Assembly (NCBI GenBank): GCA_039654915.1
Contig: CM077597.1
Span: 85,872,001 to 85,936,000, forward strand
Source of the DNA: Aquilaria yunnanensis
Lineage: Eukaryota; Streptophyta; Magnoliopsida; Malvales; Thymelaeaceae
Direction: 5' to 3'
Length of the DNA stretch: 64,000 bases
The stretch's first letter is position 1, and every line of letters begins with the position of its first letter. Position numbers and translations under genes: made by a program. The notes under the pieces are model-generated. The model was given only the letters and a program-made list of their open reading frames with translations, ran no database searches and was not told the DNA's origin. Of the stretch, positions 43,185 to 56,416 are shown piece by piece.

Positions 43185-46100
43185 TCAAAGCTGTGGACAC
43201 TTCTTCCAAAGCTCATCCTTAACTTCTTAGGTTACCTCTTGCTCTCCATGATTATTCCAAATAACCTTTAGCAACTCGATGAATTCATGGTGTACAACCT
43301 TTTCTTTACGATCCATAATGGCCAAAGGCTCATCCATATAAGTCAAATCCTAATATAACTGTAATGGCTCCCTTGGAATAACATGCGTTGGGTCTGGCTA
43401 ATACTTATAAATATTACTCACATGAAGCACACTATGAATTCTAGCCAAATGAGGTGGTAAAGACTCGATATGCCATTACTCCAACCCATTCTAATACTTC
43501 AAAAAGTCCACTAGGGCATGTCCACAAAGCGCGGGGCTAGCTTCCCTTTCACTTGGAAACGTTGAACTCCCTTAGTTAGTGACACCTTTAGAAATACATG
43601 ATCACCAATGGCAAACTCCAAAGGACGATGTCTCTAGTTTGCATAACTCCACTACTTATCTTGAGTTGTTACTAATCATTGTTTGATTATTTTGACCTTG
43701 TATGAAGTTTGTTGTGCAAAATCTAGTCTAAATAAAGGTTGTTGCACACTTCTTCCCAACACACCAGAGTATGACAGCTACGACCATACAAAGCCTTATA
43801 TTTGGCCATCTAAATGCTATAGTGATAGCTATTATTATAAGCAAATTCTGCTAGGGCAGGTCATTGTCTCAAAAGTTCTTGTGATCTAGAGCAAAAGTTC
43901 TAAGCATATGCTCAATAGCTTGTATATTCTTTTCGGATTGCCCATTTTTCTGTGGATGATAGGTAGTGCTCATTAATGTCATAGTACTCAATTGTTCTTG
44001 TAAAGCCTGCCAAAACTGTGAGGTGAATTGTGGATCCCTATCAAAAACAATGCTCCTTGGTATTCCATGAAGTTGAACTATCTCAGATATGTACAATTCA
44101 GCTAGTTTGGCTAGAGGCCAAGTCTTTTGGACTGCAAAAAAGTTGGTTGACTTGGTTAATTGATCAACTATCACCTAGATTGCATCATGTCAATGATGAG
44201 TAGCAGGTCATCCCACTTTCATTTAGGAATCTTCAATGGCTGTAGTAGTCCTTTAGGTCTTTGATGTTCTACTTTGACCTTTTGACATGTTAGACATCTA
44301 GATACAAACTCTGCAATATCCTTCTTCATGCCACTCCACCAAAAGCTTTTCTTCAAATCATGGTACATCTTGGTGCTCCCAAGGTGGATGGTCAACCAAG
44401 ATGCATATGTCGTCGATAAAACATCATACTTCACCTCATTTCCTTGGGGAACAACTAATTGATTTTAAAATTTTAGGGTACCATCCACATCAACACTTAA
44501 TCCTTTATGCCCTAGAACTAATCATTCTTGGCATTATGGATGCTCTTTTTGAGCCTTTTTAACCTTTGTCACAAGTGTAGGCTTCATATGCAAACTAGTC
44601 ATAAGAACCTGAGGCCCTTCCACTTGTGCACCTAAGCTCATGTGACTAAACTTCTCTAGTAGTTTCCACTCAAAAACCACCAAAGTATTTAGTTTAGCAC
44701 CTGCTTTTCTACTCAAAGCATCAGCCACCAAGTTAGCCTTACCTAGGTGATGCTAATTAGTACAATTATAATCAGAGAGATACTTAACCTAATGACGCTG
44801 TCGATTATTGAGTTCCCTCTGTGACAATAAATACTGTAAGCCTTTTTGGTCAGTGAAGACCTCAAACTCTTTTCTATACAAATAATGTTGCCAAAGTTTT
44901 AACACATGTATGATAGCTACCAATTCTAGATTATGAGTTCGGTAATTTAGCTCATGAAGCTTCAATTGCCTAGATCCAAAAGCAATCACCTTCCCTGCCA
45001 GCATTAATACATAGCCCAAGCCCCTAATGTGATGCGTCTGTATAAACTACAAAGCGACTTCACCCATTAAGGAGAGTAAGAACAAGTGTAAAGACTAAAC
45101 ACTTCCTTAACTTTTGGAAACTATATTTGTGCTACTCGGTCTACTAGAATGGTTGATCCTTCTTAATCAGTTGGGTCAAGGGGCATGTTAGCTTCGAATA
45201 ACCTTCCACAAAATGTCTATAATAACCAGCCAAGCCTAAGAAACTCCAAGTCTTAGACATGGTCTTCAGTTGTTGCCAGTTTACAACCCCTTCAACCTTG
45301 CTAGGATCCATTAAAATTTCTTCCTTAGTTACCAAATGGCATAAAAGGTGACACTGTCCAACCAAAACTCACACTTGCTTAGCTTTGCATACAACTTATG
45401 TTCCTTTAACATTTGAAGTGCAATCCCCAAATGTTCTCTATGGCTTTCAACATCTGATGAGTAAATCAAAATATCATCTATGAAAATGATAATAAATTGA
45501 TATAAATATGGTTGGAACACCCTATTCATTAGGCCTATGAATGTTGTAGGTGCATTTGTTAACCCAAAGGGCATCACTAGAAACTCATAATTCCCATAAC
45601 GGATCCTAAATGTCATCTTTAGCATATTTTCCTCTTTGATTTTCAGTTGATAGTACCTTGACCTTAAATCGATCATAAAGAACACTGATGATCCCTTTAG
45701 CTAATCAAACAAGTTATCAATTCGAGGTAAAAGGTACTTGTTCTTTATCATCACCAAATTCAGCTGTTGATAATTAATGTACATCCTCACACTGCCATAT
45801 TTCTTCTTCATGAATAAAACAGGAGCATCCCAAGATGAAGTACTTGGACATATGAACCTCTTTCCAAGCAGCTTCTGTAATTGACATTGTAGTTTCACCA
45901 TTTTTAATGGAGCCATACGATGCGTGCATGAGAGATAGGATACATTCTTGGCAATAAATTGATGGTGAAATCAATATCTTGGCTAGGTGGCATTCCAAGC
46001 AACCCCTCTGGAAACACTTTTGGAAATTCTTCCATAATGGGGATACCCACTACTAATTTAGGCTTATATAACTCTATATGAATATAGCTAAATAACCAAC

Positions 46101-47849
46101 ACAGCCCTGATGGAGATATTTGTCATCTTGTAAACAAAATATTAAGATTGGAGTAGAGCTCTTTTTATCCCCCAACAAACTGTGTTTCTGACCCATCAGG
46201 CAAGGATAAGGTAAATAGCTTCTAGTAACAATTCACCTTAGCATGATGCTGATCTAGCCAATCCATGCCCAACATACAATCAAATTTAGATATCCCAAGC
46301 ACAAAAGGGTCAATGTCTAAAGCACGTCCTCTGACAAAAATCAAGCAAGATTGAAGTACATGAATTGAATTCATACTAGTGTCTGATGGGGTAGAAACCA
46401 TTAGTATGAGAGGAAGCTCTTTGATAGGCACGCCTAACTACTCAGCTAGTTTAAGACATATAAAAGAATGTTTAGATCTCGAGTCTATAAGAACTTTAAC
46501 AGGAAACCCAGAAATAGAAATAGTACCTATGATCAATTCAAACAATTACTAACCTAATCATGTCACTACTGTGAACTTGAAATTAAAGGCTATAATTATC
46601 AATATACCTTGCACTATTCCTGGGGCATCCTCTGCCTCCTCGACTATCACTGCATAAACACGTCCTGCCACACAAGGTTTCTTTGTTGGTGGTCCTACTG
46701 ATGTTGTTGGTGGAGCGTGTGCTACTAGTAGAGCATCCCTTTTAGGACATTGCTTGGATAGATGTCCCACCTTTTTGTAGTAGAAGTAAGTCACACACCG
46801 TTTTTCTATTGGGTAAAAAAAACAAGTCTGGTATTTAGGGTTTCCCTGGCCCTAGACAACTGGTCTCATTCTAGGTTTTCCTACCCCATTAAGTTGTGGT
46901 CTAGTAGCTCTACTGTTGATTGGCTATCATCGGCCAAGTTGTCCTCACCCCTGAACAAGTATCGGTCACACTATAAGGTAAAAACTGCTTGCATGTGTAG
47001 GTAATGATGGTATACGACCATGGCTCAAGTCAATAAGTCTAGCTAATTGTTTGTTTTTCATCCTTGCCTTGCCCCTTTGAGCTAAGGATACCGCTTTCTC
47101 GAAGGTATCAATCTCCTGTATAATTAGCTTATCTACCAACTTATCACACAAACCATTAACATACCTCTTGATTTTCCTTGGTTCATGTGTCATAATGTGC
47201 GTAGCATAGAGGGCTAAGACATTAAATTTAGTTATGTACTGTTCTACTGTCATGCTCCCCTATACTAGTGCAAGAAACTCCCATTCCTTCCCATCCCTCA
47301 TGGCCTCAAACAAATATTGACCAAAGAAAGTTTGCATGAAAGTCTCCTAAGTGATATATCTACCCTCAGTCCTCAGAGCCCCTAGTCGAGTGGCCTCCCA
47401 CCATGTCTGTGCCTCCCCAATTAAGCTAAAGGTAGCTAAATCCACATTTTCCTCATCTGGAATTCTCAAATCTAAAAGTGTCCTATTTGAAGCCTTGATC
47501 CACTCCTTAGCTTTAGTAGGGCTAACCCCACTAGCATACTTATGAGTTAGCCTTTTGAACCGCTCAAGAAGATTAGCCTTGTGTTGACATTTGGCTAGGG
47601 CATGAGGTTGCTACTCCCTCTCATTCAAATTCTGAAAGTATTAGCCTAAAACAATAACTGTTTGGCACAATGGATCATTAATGGCCTGCTAACCAAAATT
47701 CTAGGCTTGTTGCGCATGATTTAGCATGTCCTGTCCATGCACTTAAGCATGCTGACCTTAACCCCATGGAGGTCATATTCGACCACGAGCTTGCGACTCA
47801 TCCTGTGCAATTTGTCCAAAACCCAAGGCAGCATACTCATGTAGGCTAT
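43185..47849 (-). pseudogene. Element B gag-pol polyprotein, decayed
   Basis: In sense order I can read a gag piece (TKFNVLALYATHIMTHEPRK, 47253-46966) and a damaged zinc knuckle (YFYYKKVGHLSKQCPKRD, first two Cys are Tyr). A protease end (FDCMLGMDWLDQHHAKVNCY), RT with an intact FIDDILIYS box (45685-45329) and RNase H (45019-44789) follow. Integrase comes last (44434-43869, [11 protein letters not shown] and IVDQLTKSTNFF). The expected start ATG at 47849 is ATA. Stops and frameshifts are frequent. It is collinear with element C's gag-pol. Confidence 0.8.
46527..46607 (-). other. Intron-like insert at the gag-protease junction of element B
   Basis: The minus strand reads GTGCAAG then GTATATTG, and 81 nt later ends TTGATCATAG before GTACTATTTC. 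It has GT and AG borders, contains in-frame stops, and matches the insert in element C at 56323-56416. Confidence 0.5.
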
Positions 47850-48144
47850 GACCTAAAAAAGGAAAGGTTTAGCCTAGAGCAGTTAAACAACTTTGGAAGT
47901 AACTTTTAACTTATAGCGCTAAGTGAGGCTCTAGCTAGCTCTTATCTCATTTTAGACGTTAAACTAATTGGTATGTTGTTTTACAAGTGCTCTTATTGAA
48001 AGCCAAGTTGTTAACTTTTGTTTCTAACATTGCTAACACATTATGCTTAATTATGGAAAACTTTTCACAACCTACCAAAGGTCTTTAATTAAGGCAAATA
48101 AACAAGAAGCATACTTATTGAGTGAGGTCACTGCCTTCCTCGAA

Positions 48145-48160
48145 TTTGGCTCTGATACCA
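48145..48160 (-). promoter_or_regulatory. Element B primer binding site
   Basis: TGGTATCAGAGCCAAA on the minus strand is the common plant iMet-type PBS, three bases from the LTR. Confidence 0.85.
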
Positions 48161-48163
48161 AAC

Positions 48164-49541
48164 TGTAACACCCATAGTTTTAGAAATCTTAATTTTGGAA
48201 AATATCTTAATTTCCTAGAGTTATTAAGCAATAAATTAAAAGTAATTTAAGAAATATGAAGTAAAACATTTTCTTTTAATATATTTTCCAAATAATGAAA
48301 AACTAAATCAGAGTAATTAAATGAAAATCCCAAGAAACCTAACATACAAATAATGTGCTCATTTAAACAAACAATATGTTTTTTTATAAATAAAATAACA
48401 TAAAGTAGAAATCTTGTCCTAGCCAGTATTTCAAGGCTACAGCATACCTTCACTTAGTTTGTTCTACATCCTGAATCTCATCAAATGGTTTAGTATACTC
48501 CGTCTCCTCAAAGTACTCACCTAAGGAAACATGTTAGAAAAAGGGTTGAGCACTACTCGCTCAGTAAGGGGGAAGCATCAGGCTAATCACGTGGGTCTAA
48601 ATATTCCCTCTATAAGTAACAAACAAATAATAAACTTCAAGTTATAGTAATTTAACCAAAGAATAATTTAATACATGTCAAGGCAACAACATTAAAGTCC
48701 TACTAGGACGCTTGAACTAATATGCATCTGCATAATTCCTTTTACCGATTAAATCATATCTTATTGATCAATCATCTAATCTAATACTTGAATGTCATTA
48801 GGCGAACCTAGGGTGCTGAGTGTGTACATCACCCACTCTCGGGATAACTCTTAAGCAGTGCCACTAGGGATGTCACCAAGTTAGAGCCTATCAGGATACC
48901 TACGCCAAGGTAGAGTCTCTTGTGATACCACTCATAAGCATGGTCCCCTGCCAGCTATGGTTTGACAGTGTGCAACTCATATCTACATACTCCATATCAA
49001 TATCGAGTCACGACTAAGGATGGTCCACTGCCACCATAACATGCCTCTAGGGTTCAAATAATCCATTTTAAACCTTTCTTCTAAATTTATGACTCGTCAG
49101 GTCATGCAGATATGGTCCGTCGCCAACTTTGCATGCCTCGTGTTTTATCTTACTTTTCAAATCTTTTACTTAATGCAATCTTATGTATGATAAACATCAA
49201 TCATATGCAATAGCCAATTGATGCATGACCAAAGCTCATTTTATTTTAACCATTTTCAGTGGAGTGCCATGATTCTAGTGTATCCTATTTCTTTTATCTT
49301 GTTATCTTAGCTTGGTGTTACATGATAATATGACAATCAATGATATCTTTTTAAGTGTGTTTATGATAAATGTTCTTTTCATCTCTCATGAGCATTTATG
49401 CTCTTGATCCTTTATTTACTGGCTTACAGTAATTTATTACGGCTCTAACATGCCACTAACGATTGCTCTCAATCTCATCATATTGCTAATGAGCTTGTCA
49501 ACCCTAAACATGGTACTAGAGGTATTTGTCTTATTAGCACT
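48164..49541 (-). repeat. Element B 5' LTR, left piece
   Basis: It starts TGTAACACCCATAG and is collinear with, but clearly diverged from, the start of element C's LTRs. It is cut at 49541 by the insertion of element C and continues at 61337. Confidence 0.85.
49537..49541. repeat. Target-site duplication GCACT (left) of element C
   Basis: It is repeated exactly at 61332-61336. Confidence 0.9.
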
Positions 49542-52500
49542 TGTCACGCCCCCAATTTTAAAAATCTTAATTTAGAAAAATATCAAAATTGCCCAGATTT
49601 ATTAATAATAAAATAAAATGATTTAAGAAATATGAGGTAAAATATTTTATTTTAAATTATATTCTAAACAATAAGAGTATTAAACGGAATCAGAGTAGTT
49701 AAGTGACAATCCCAGGAAAACTAATATGCGGATAAGGTGCCAATTTAAACAAACCATATGTTTCTTTAGAAATCAAATAACACAAAGTTAAAACCCAGTC
49801 CCAGCCAGTTCTACTTTCGAGGGGCTACAGCGTACTCTCACTCAGTCTGCTCCACACCTTGAACCTCGTTATATGGTTCAGTGTACTCTGTCTCCTCATA
49901 GTACTCACATAGAAAAACATGTTAAGAGGAGGGATGAGCACAACTTGCTCAGTAAGAGGGAAGTATCAGGCCCATCACGTGGGTCCTAATATTCCGTAAC
50001 AAACAACAACGAATAATAAACTTTAAGCTGTAGCAATTTACTTAAAGAACAATTCCATACAACATCATAACAACAAAATCAAAATCCTACTAGCATGCTT
50101 GAACTACCATGCATATGCATAATTCTTTTTACCGAATAAATAATATCTTCTTGATCGATCACTTAATCCAATACTTAATTGCCGTCGGACGAACCTAGGG
50201 TGGTGAGTGTGTACATCACCCACTCTCGGGATAACTTCTAGGCAGTGCCACTAGGGATGCCACCAAGCTAGAGCCTCTCGGGATACCTACGCCGAGGTAG
50301 AGCCTCTCGTGATAACAGCCATAAGCATGGTCCTTCGCCAGCTATGGTCTGACAGCGCACAAATCATATCTCCATACTCCGTGTCAATATCGGGTCATGA
50401 CTAGGGATGGTCCGCCGCCACCCTAACATGCCTCTCGGGTTCGAATCGTCCGTTCCGAACCTCTCGTCTAAATTTACGGCTTGTTAGGTCATGTAGATAT
50501 GGTTCATCACCAACCATGCATGCCTCGTATTTTATCTTACTCTTTAAATCTTTTACTTAATGCAATCTTGTGTATGACAAACATCAATCATATGCAACAA
50601 CCAATTGATGCATGACTATAGCTCATTTTATTTTAGCTTTTTTTAGTATAATGCCATGATTCTAGTGCATCCTATTTCTTTTATTATGTTATCTTAGTTT
50701 AGTGTTACATGATGTCATGACAATCAATGATATCTTTTAAGTGTATTTGTGATAAATGTTCATCTCATTTCTCGTGAATTCTTTCTAAATTGGTCATTTA
50801 GTATTTACGCTCCTAATCCTTTATCTATCGGCTTATAATAATTTATTACGGCCCTAACATGCCACTAACGGTTCCTTCCAATCTTATCATGTTGCTAATG
50901 AGCTTGTCGGCTCTAAACATGGTATTAGCGGTGTTTGTCTCACCGGCCCTAAACATGGTACTAGCGGTGTTTGTCTCGCCGGCCCTAAACATGCAACTAG
51001 CGGTGTTTATTTAGGCGGTCCTAACATATTTCTAATTTAATTCTTGTTATAAGCGGTCCTAATATGATACTAGCGCCAAACATACATCATACATCACATC
51101 ATTACAGCCATACAACCAACCAACCAACCAAAATTTCATCTCAATGGAAGAGAAATAAAATAAAATAAAATAAAATTCTAGAAAACTAATTAATTACCCT
51201 ACCCATGTTGCCCACGCATTTAAAGATTTTATTTAGGCCAATTGTTTACTTAAAATTTATTATTCGGGTTTATGCTTATTTTGGGCCTAAGAGGGCCCAC
51301 GAGAACTAACCCGCTCTTCCCCCTTACCTAGTTCGGAATAATACAGCGAAAGATGGCGATTTCCTATGACGTTCCTACAAAATCTTAGTAAGGTAGAAAA
51401 TTAGAAAAATATACTAAAAATTGGAAATTTCCTAAATGGTACTTGGAAGTATCATGTTCTTGGCATCTAGGCCAAAATTTTACCTAGTGGGCAAAAAGGG
51501 TCTCGGGGTGTCTCCGGTGGCCTTGTGCCTATTCAGGATCGTGTCGGGAGCCTTCTTGATATTGATCCTAAAAATTACAGCAGCCATACACTAACTTATA
51601 AGCTTATTTAATGGCTGTAGAAACTGATCTTGGAAGGAAAAAATTTTATTTCGGTTACCGATGTGTTTTCGGGATCTCTGACGCTCCGGGAGTCCAAAGA
51701 AATACCAAACCTTCAAGTAAGGATTTTCTAACCTTTTGTAACAACATGGACAGCAAGGAAAAAGAATTATTAGGGCTGTAATATTCGAAATTGGCAGCCA
51801 AGATAATTTTTAAAAGAGGCTACGGTGGCTTACCGGGCTTAGAATCAAGTATGGACAAGATTGCACCGGAAACGAGTGGAAAAACCCAAAACTTGGATTA
51901 ATGGTAATCTACCAAGAATTTACAGCAACAATATAAGGTATTTAGGTGCTGGAAGAAAAGAAAAAAAAAATTAAAAGAGTAATACCGAAGAACTTTTGCT
52001 CACACGAAGCAAATCGGGATCGTCGGTACTCGTAGGATTGGTTTTGGTGTCTGGATGGGGTTTCCCTTCAACTTAAAGAATCTAGGAAAAAAAAAACAGA
52101 ATGAAATTAATATTCTAATACTTTGGAAGAGCCAAGAATCAAAGCTTAGATGGCTAAACTTACGCAGTTTGATGAAGCACTAAGTGGAGGCAAACAACCG
52201 GCGCGAAAGGATGAAGAATTGTGGACAATCTTCAGAAAATCCAATTTTATGGCTTAGGCGGTTGTTGATGGGGAAGAAGAAGAAGCTGAAATGTTGAACA
52301 GGGAAAGGTTCTGTGGGGCGAATTAAGCTCCATGCCAATTAGAAGCGTAGGGTAAAATAAATAATAATATAATAATATGGTAATTAATTAGGATAACTAG
52401 ATTGGCAAGTTTTTGTTTTTGTTTTTTGTTTTTATCTAAAGTTTCAAAAAATCCTGTAGGCGCTTTATGGCTGGAAAGTTTTAGAAGAAAGAAATTAGGG

Positions 52501-52901
52501 TTAGGGGAAAAAAATTAATAATAATAATCCTATGTAGCGGTAGCACAAACCGGGTTTAAACCCCACACGCGCGTTGGTTAAATTTTAGAAAACCTAAGCA
52601 AACGAATTCAGAATTAAATGAGGTAATTTTCTCTTGACTCATTTTTTCGAGAAGAATCCAATGGTGCTCCCAGATTTTCCATCCGATGCTCAGTTGTAAA
52701 TGACAAAAATGCCCCTAGCCTAAAGAAAATGACTTTGAGCTTCCGGTTTGGAATTTGACTTAATAACCAATAAAGGAATCATCTAAGAATCAAGATTCTT
52801 AATTTTATATTTTATTATTATTATTATTTTATTATTTTATTTATTTAATTAATTAGGATAATTTGGTGATTTTATTTTACTTAATTTCTAGGGTTATTAC
52901 A
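49542..52901 (-). repeat. Element C 3' LTR
   Basis: It begins TGTCACGCCC on the plus strand, with one base changed from TGTAACGCCC in the 5' LTR, and ends GGGTTATTACA. It includes three tandem 'ggccctaaacatggtactagcgg'-type units at about 50910-51005. Confidence 0.92.
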
Positions 52902-52918
52902 GCATCCTCCCCTTAAAA
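52902..52918 (-). promoter_or_regulatory. Element C polypurine tract
   Basis: TTTTAAGGGGAGGATGC on the minus strand lies directly before the 3' LTR. Confidence 0.75.
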
Positions 52919-52961
52919 GAAATTTGTCCCCAAATTTGAAAGAGGGTGTTGAAAGGTACCT

Positions 52962-55900
52962 TAAAGCTGTGGATACTTCTTTCGAAGCTCATCCTCAACT
53001 TCCCAGGTTGCTTCTTGCTCTCCATGATTATTCCAAATGACCTTGACCAGTTGAATGACTTTGCTGCGCAGAACCTTTTCTCTACGATCCACAATGGCCA
53101 AAGGCTCCTCGACGTAAGTCAAATCCTCGCGTAACTGCAACGGCTCCCACGGAATAACATGTGCTGGATCTGGCTGATACTTTCAAATATTACTCACATG
53201 GAACACGTTATGAATTCTAGCCAAGTTAGGTGGTAAGGCTACTCTATAAGCCACCTCTCCAACCCGTTCTAAAACTTCAAAAGGTCCAACAAAGCGCGGG
53301 GCTAACTTTCCTCTCACTCCAAAGCGTTGAACTCCCTTGGTCGGTGACACCTTTAGGAACACATGATCACCAACAGAAAACTCCAAGGGACAACGCCTCT
53401 GGTTTGCATAACTCCGCTGCCTATCTTGAGCCGCTACCAATCGTTGTTTGATTATTTTCACCTTATCTGAAGTTTGTTGTACCAAATCTGGTCCTAATAA
53501 AGGCCTGTCGCCCATTTCTTCCCAACACACCAGAGTACGACAACTACGTCCATACAAAGCCTCATATGGGGCCATCTGAATGCTGGAGTGATAGCTATTA
53601 TTATAAGCAAACTCCACTAGTGGCAGGTCATTATCCCAGGAGTTCTTGTAATCCAGTGCACAAGCTCTAAGCATATCCTCAATAGTTTGTATAGTCCTCT
53701 CCGACTGCCCATCTGTCTTTGGATGATAAGCGGTGCTCATTAATGTCACAGTGCCCAACTGTTCTTGTAAAGCCTGCCAAAACTGTGATGTGAATCGTGG
53801 ATCCCTATCAGAAACAATGCTCCTCGGTACTCCATGAAGACGAACTATCTCAGATATGTATAATTCAGCTAATCTAGCTACAGGCCAAGTCTTTTGGATT
53901 GCCAAAAAGTGGGCTGACTTGGTTAACCGATCGACTATAACCCATATTGCATCATGTCGACGACGAGTGGCAGGTAGCCCAACTATGAAATCCATTGCAA
54001 TGTCATCCTACTTCCATTGAGGAATCTCTAATGGCTGTAGCAGTCCTCCAGGTCTCTGGTGTTCTACTTTGACCTTCTGACAAGTCAGACATCTAGATAC
54101 AAACTCTGCAATATCCTTCTTCATGCCACTCCACCAAAAGCTTTTCTTCAAATCATGGTACATCTTGGTGCCCCCCGGGTGGATGGTCAATCGAGATGCA
54201 TGTGCCGCCGATAAAACATCATACTTCACCTCACTACCTTGAGGAACAACAATTCTATTTTGAAATTTTAGGGTACCATCCACATCCACACTGAATCCTT
54301 TTTGACATAGAACTGACCATTCTCGGCATTGTGGATCCTCCTTTTGCGCCTCCTTGACCCTTGCCACAAGTGTAGGCTCCATATACAAACTGGCCATGAG
54401 AACCTGGGGTCCCTTCACTTGAACACCTAAGCTCATATGACTAAACTCCTCTAGTAGTTTCCACTCAGAAACCACCATAGCATTCAGTTTAGCACCCGTT
54501 TTTCTACTCAAAGCATCAGCCACTAGGTTGGCTTTACTTGGGTGATACTGAATAGTGCAATTATAATCGGAGAGATATTCAACCCAACGACGCTGTCGAT
54601 TATTGAGTTCCCTCTGTGACAATAGATACTGTAGGCTTTTGTGATCAATGAAGACCTCAAACTCTTCTTCATATAAATAATGTCTCCAAAGCTTTAACGC
54701 ATGTATGACAGCTGCTAACTCCAAATCATGAGTTGGGTAATTAAGCTCATGAGGCTTCAACTGCCTAGACCCATAAGCGATCACCTTTCCCGCCTGCATC
54801 AATACACAGCCAAGCCCCTGATGTGATGCATCTGTATAAACTGCAAAACGACTCCGCCCATCAGGAAGAGTAAGAATAGGTGCAGAGACTAACCGCTTCT
54901 TTAACTCCTGAAAATTATTTTCGCACTGCTCGGTCCACTGGAATGGTTGATCCTTCTTAGTCAGTTGGGTCAAAGGGCGTGCCAGCTTTGAATAACCTTC
55001 CACAAAACGTCTATAATACCCCGCCAAGCCCAAGAAACTCCGAATCTCAGACACAGTCTTCGGTTGTTGCCAGTTCACCACAGCTTCAACCTTACTAGGA
55101 TCCACTAAAATTCCTTCCTTAGTTACCACATGGCCTAAAAAGGTGACACTGTCCAACCAAAACTCGCACTTGCTCAGCTTTGCATACAGCTTATGCTCCT
55201 TCAACGTCTGAAGTGCAATCCTCAAATGTTCTCTATGGCTTTCAGCATCTGGTGAGTAGATCAGAATATCATCTATGAAAACAATGACAAACTGATCTAG
55301 GTATGGTTGGAACACCCTATTCATTAGGCCCATGAAAGCTGCGGGTGCATTTGTTAACCCGAAAGGCATCATTAAAAACTCATAATGCCCATAACGAGTC
55401 CTGAATGCTGTCTTTGACACATCTCCCTCTTTGATTTTCAGTTGATAGTACCCAGACCTCAAATCGATCTTGGAGAACACTGATGACCCCCTTAGCTGAT
55501 CAAACAGGTCATCAATCCGAGGTAAAAGGTACCTATTCTTTATCGTCACCAAATTCAGCTGTCGATAATCGATGCACATCCTCAAGCTACCATCCTTCTT
55601 CTTCACGAATAAAACAGGAGCACCCCAAGGTGAGGTACTTGGACGTATGAACCCCTTTTCGAGAAGCTCCTGTAATTGACTTTTTAGTTCCGCCATTTCT
55701 GAGGGAGCCATTCGATAAGGTGCTTGAGAGATAGGAGCCGTTCCTGGCAATAAATCAATGGTGAAGTCAACATCCCGGCTAGGTGGCATTCCAGGTAACT
55801 CCTCTAGAAACACTTCTGGAAATTCTTCCACAATGGGAATACCAGCTACTGATTCAGGCTTCTCTGACTCTGTCTGCACATAAGCCAAATAGCCAACACC

Positions 55901-56322
55901 ACCTTGACGAAGATATCTATTAGCTTGCAAGCTAGAAATTAAGATTGGAGTGAAGCTCTTTTTATCCCCAACAAATTACACTTCTGACCCATCAGGTAAG
56001 GAGAAGGTAACTAGCTTCTGATAGCAATCCACTTTAGCATGGTGGCGATGTAGCCAATCCATGCCCAAAATACAATCAAATTCAGATATCCCAAGCACAA
56101 AGAGGTCAGAGTCTAAATTGCGTCCTCCAACAGAAATCGAGCAAGATTGAAGTACACGAGTAGAACTCATACTAGTGTCTGATGGTGTAGAAACCACTAG
56201 TATGAAAGGAAGCTCTTTAGTAGGCATGCCTAACTGATTTGCTAATCTAGGAGATATGAAAGAATGTATGGACCCCGAGTCTATAAGAACTCTAGCAGGG
56301 AACCCAGAAATAGAAAGAGTAC
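52962..56322 (-). pseudogene. Element C pol: protease, RT, RNase H, integrase, chromodomain-like end
   Basis: One frame runs through the whole region with few breaks. Protease (56320-55976) has VLIDSGSIHSFIS and later LGMDWLHRHHA. A TAA at 55975-55973 separates it from RT/RNase H (55930-54008), which has [31 protein letters not shown] and VADALSRK. Its end holds the integrase HHCC-type finger ([26 protein letters not shown]). A TAG near 54008 precedes the integrase core ([31 protein letters not shown], the catalytic-Glu region [14 protein letters not shown]). A TGA at 53183 precedes the end, IQLVKVIWNNHGEQEATWEL, which is chromodomain-like as in the Tekay/Del clade. Breaks aside, the domain set is complete and the RT catalytic box is intact. 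Confidence 0.9.
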
Positions 56323-56416
56323 CTACCATCAATTCAAACAATCACTAACCTAAGCATGCCACTACCATGAGCTTAAAATTAAAGGCTATAATTAAAAACT
56401 ATAAATAACAGAGTAC
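56323..56416 (-). other. Intron-like insert at the gag-protease junction of element C
   Basis: The insert is 94 nt with GT at 56416-56415 and AG at 56324-56323. Upstream the frame reads through VVQ into it and meets stops. Joining 56417 to 56322 continues the frame as G-TLSISGFPARVLIDSG, straight into the protease. A TTAGGTTAGTAATTG-like branch region is present in element B's copy. Confidence 0.55.

Noticed and set aside
53230..53451. Plus-strand frames antisense to element C pol
   Set aside because: They are shadows of the real minus-strand integrase frame.
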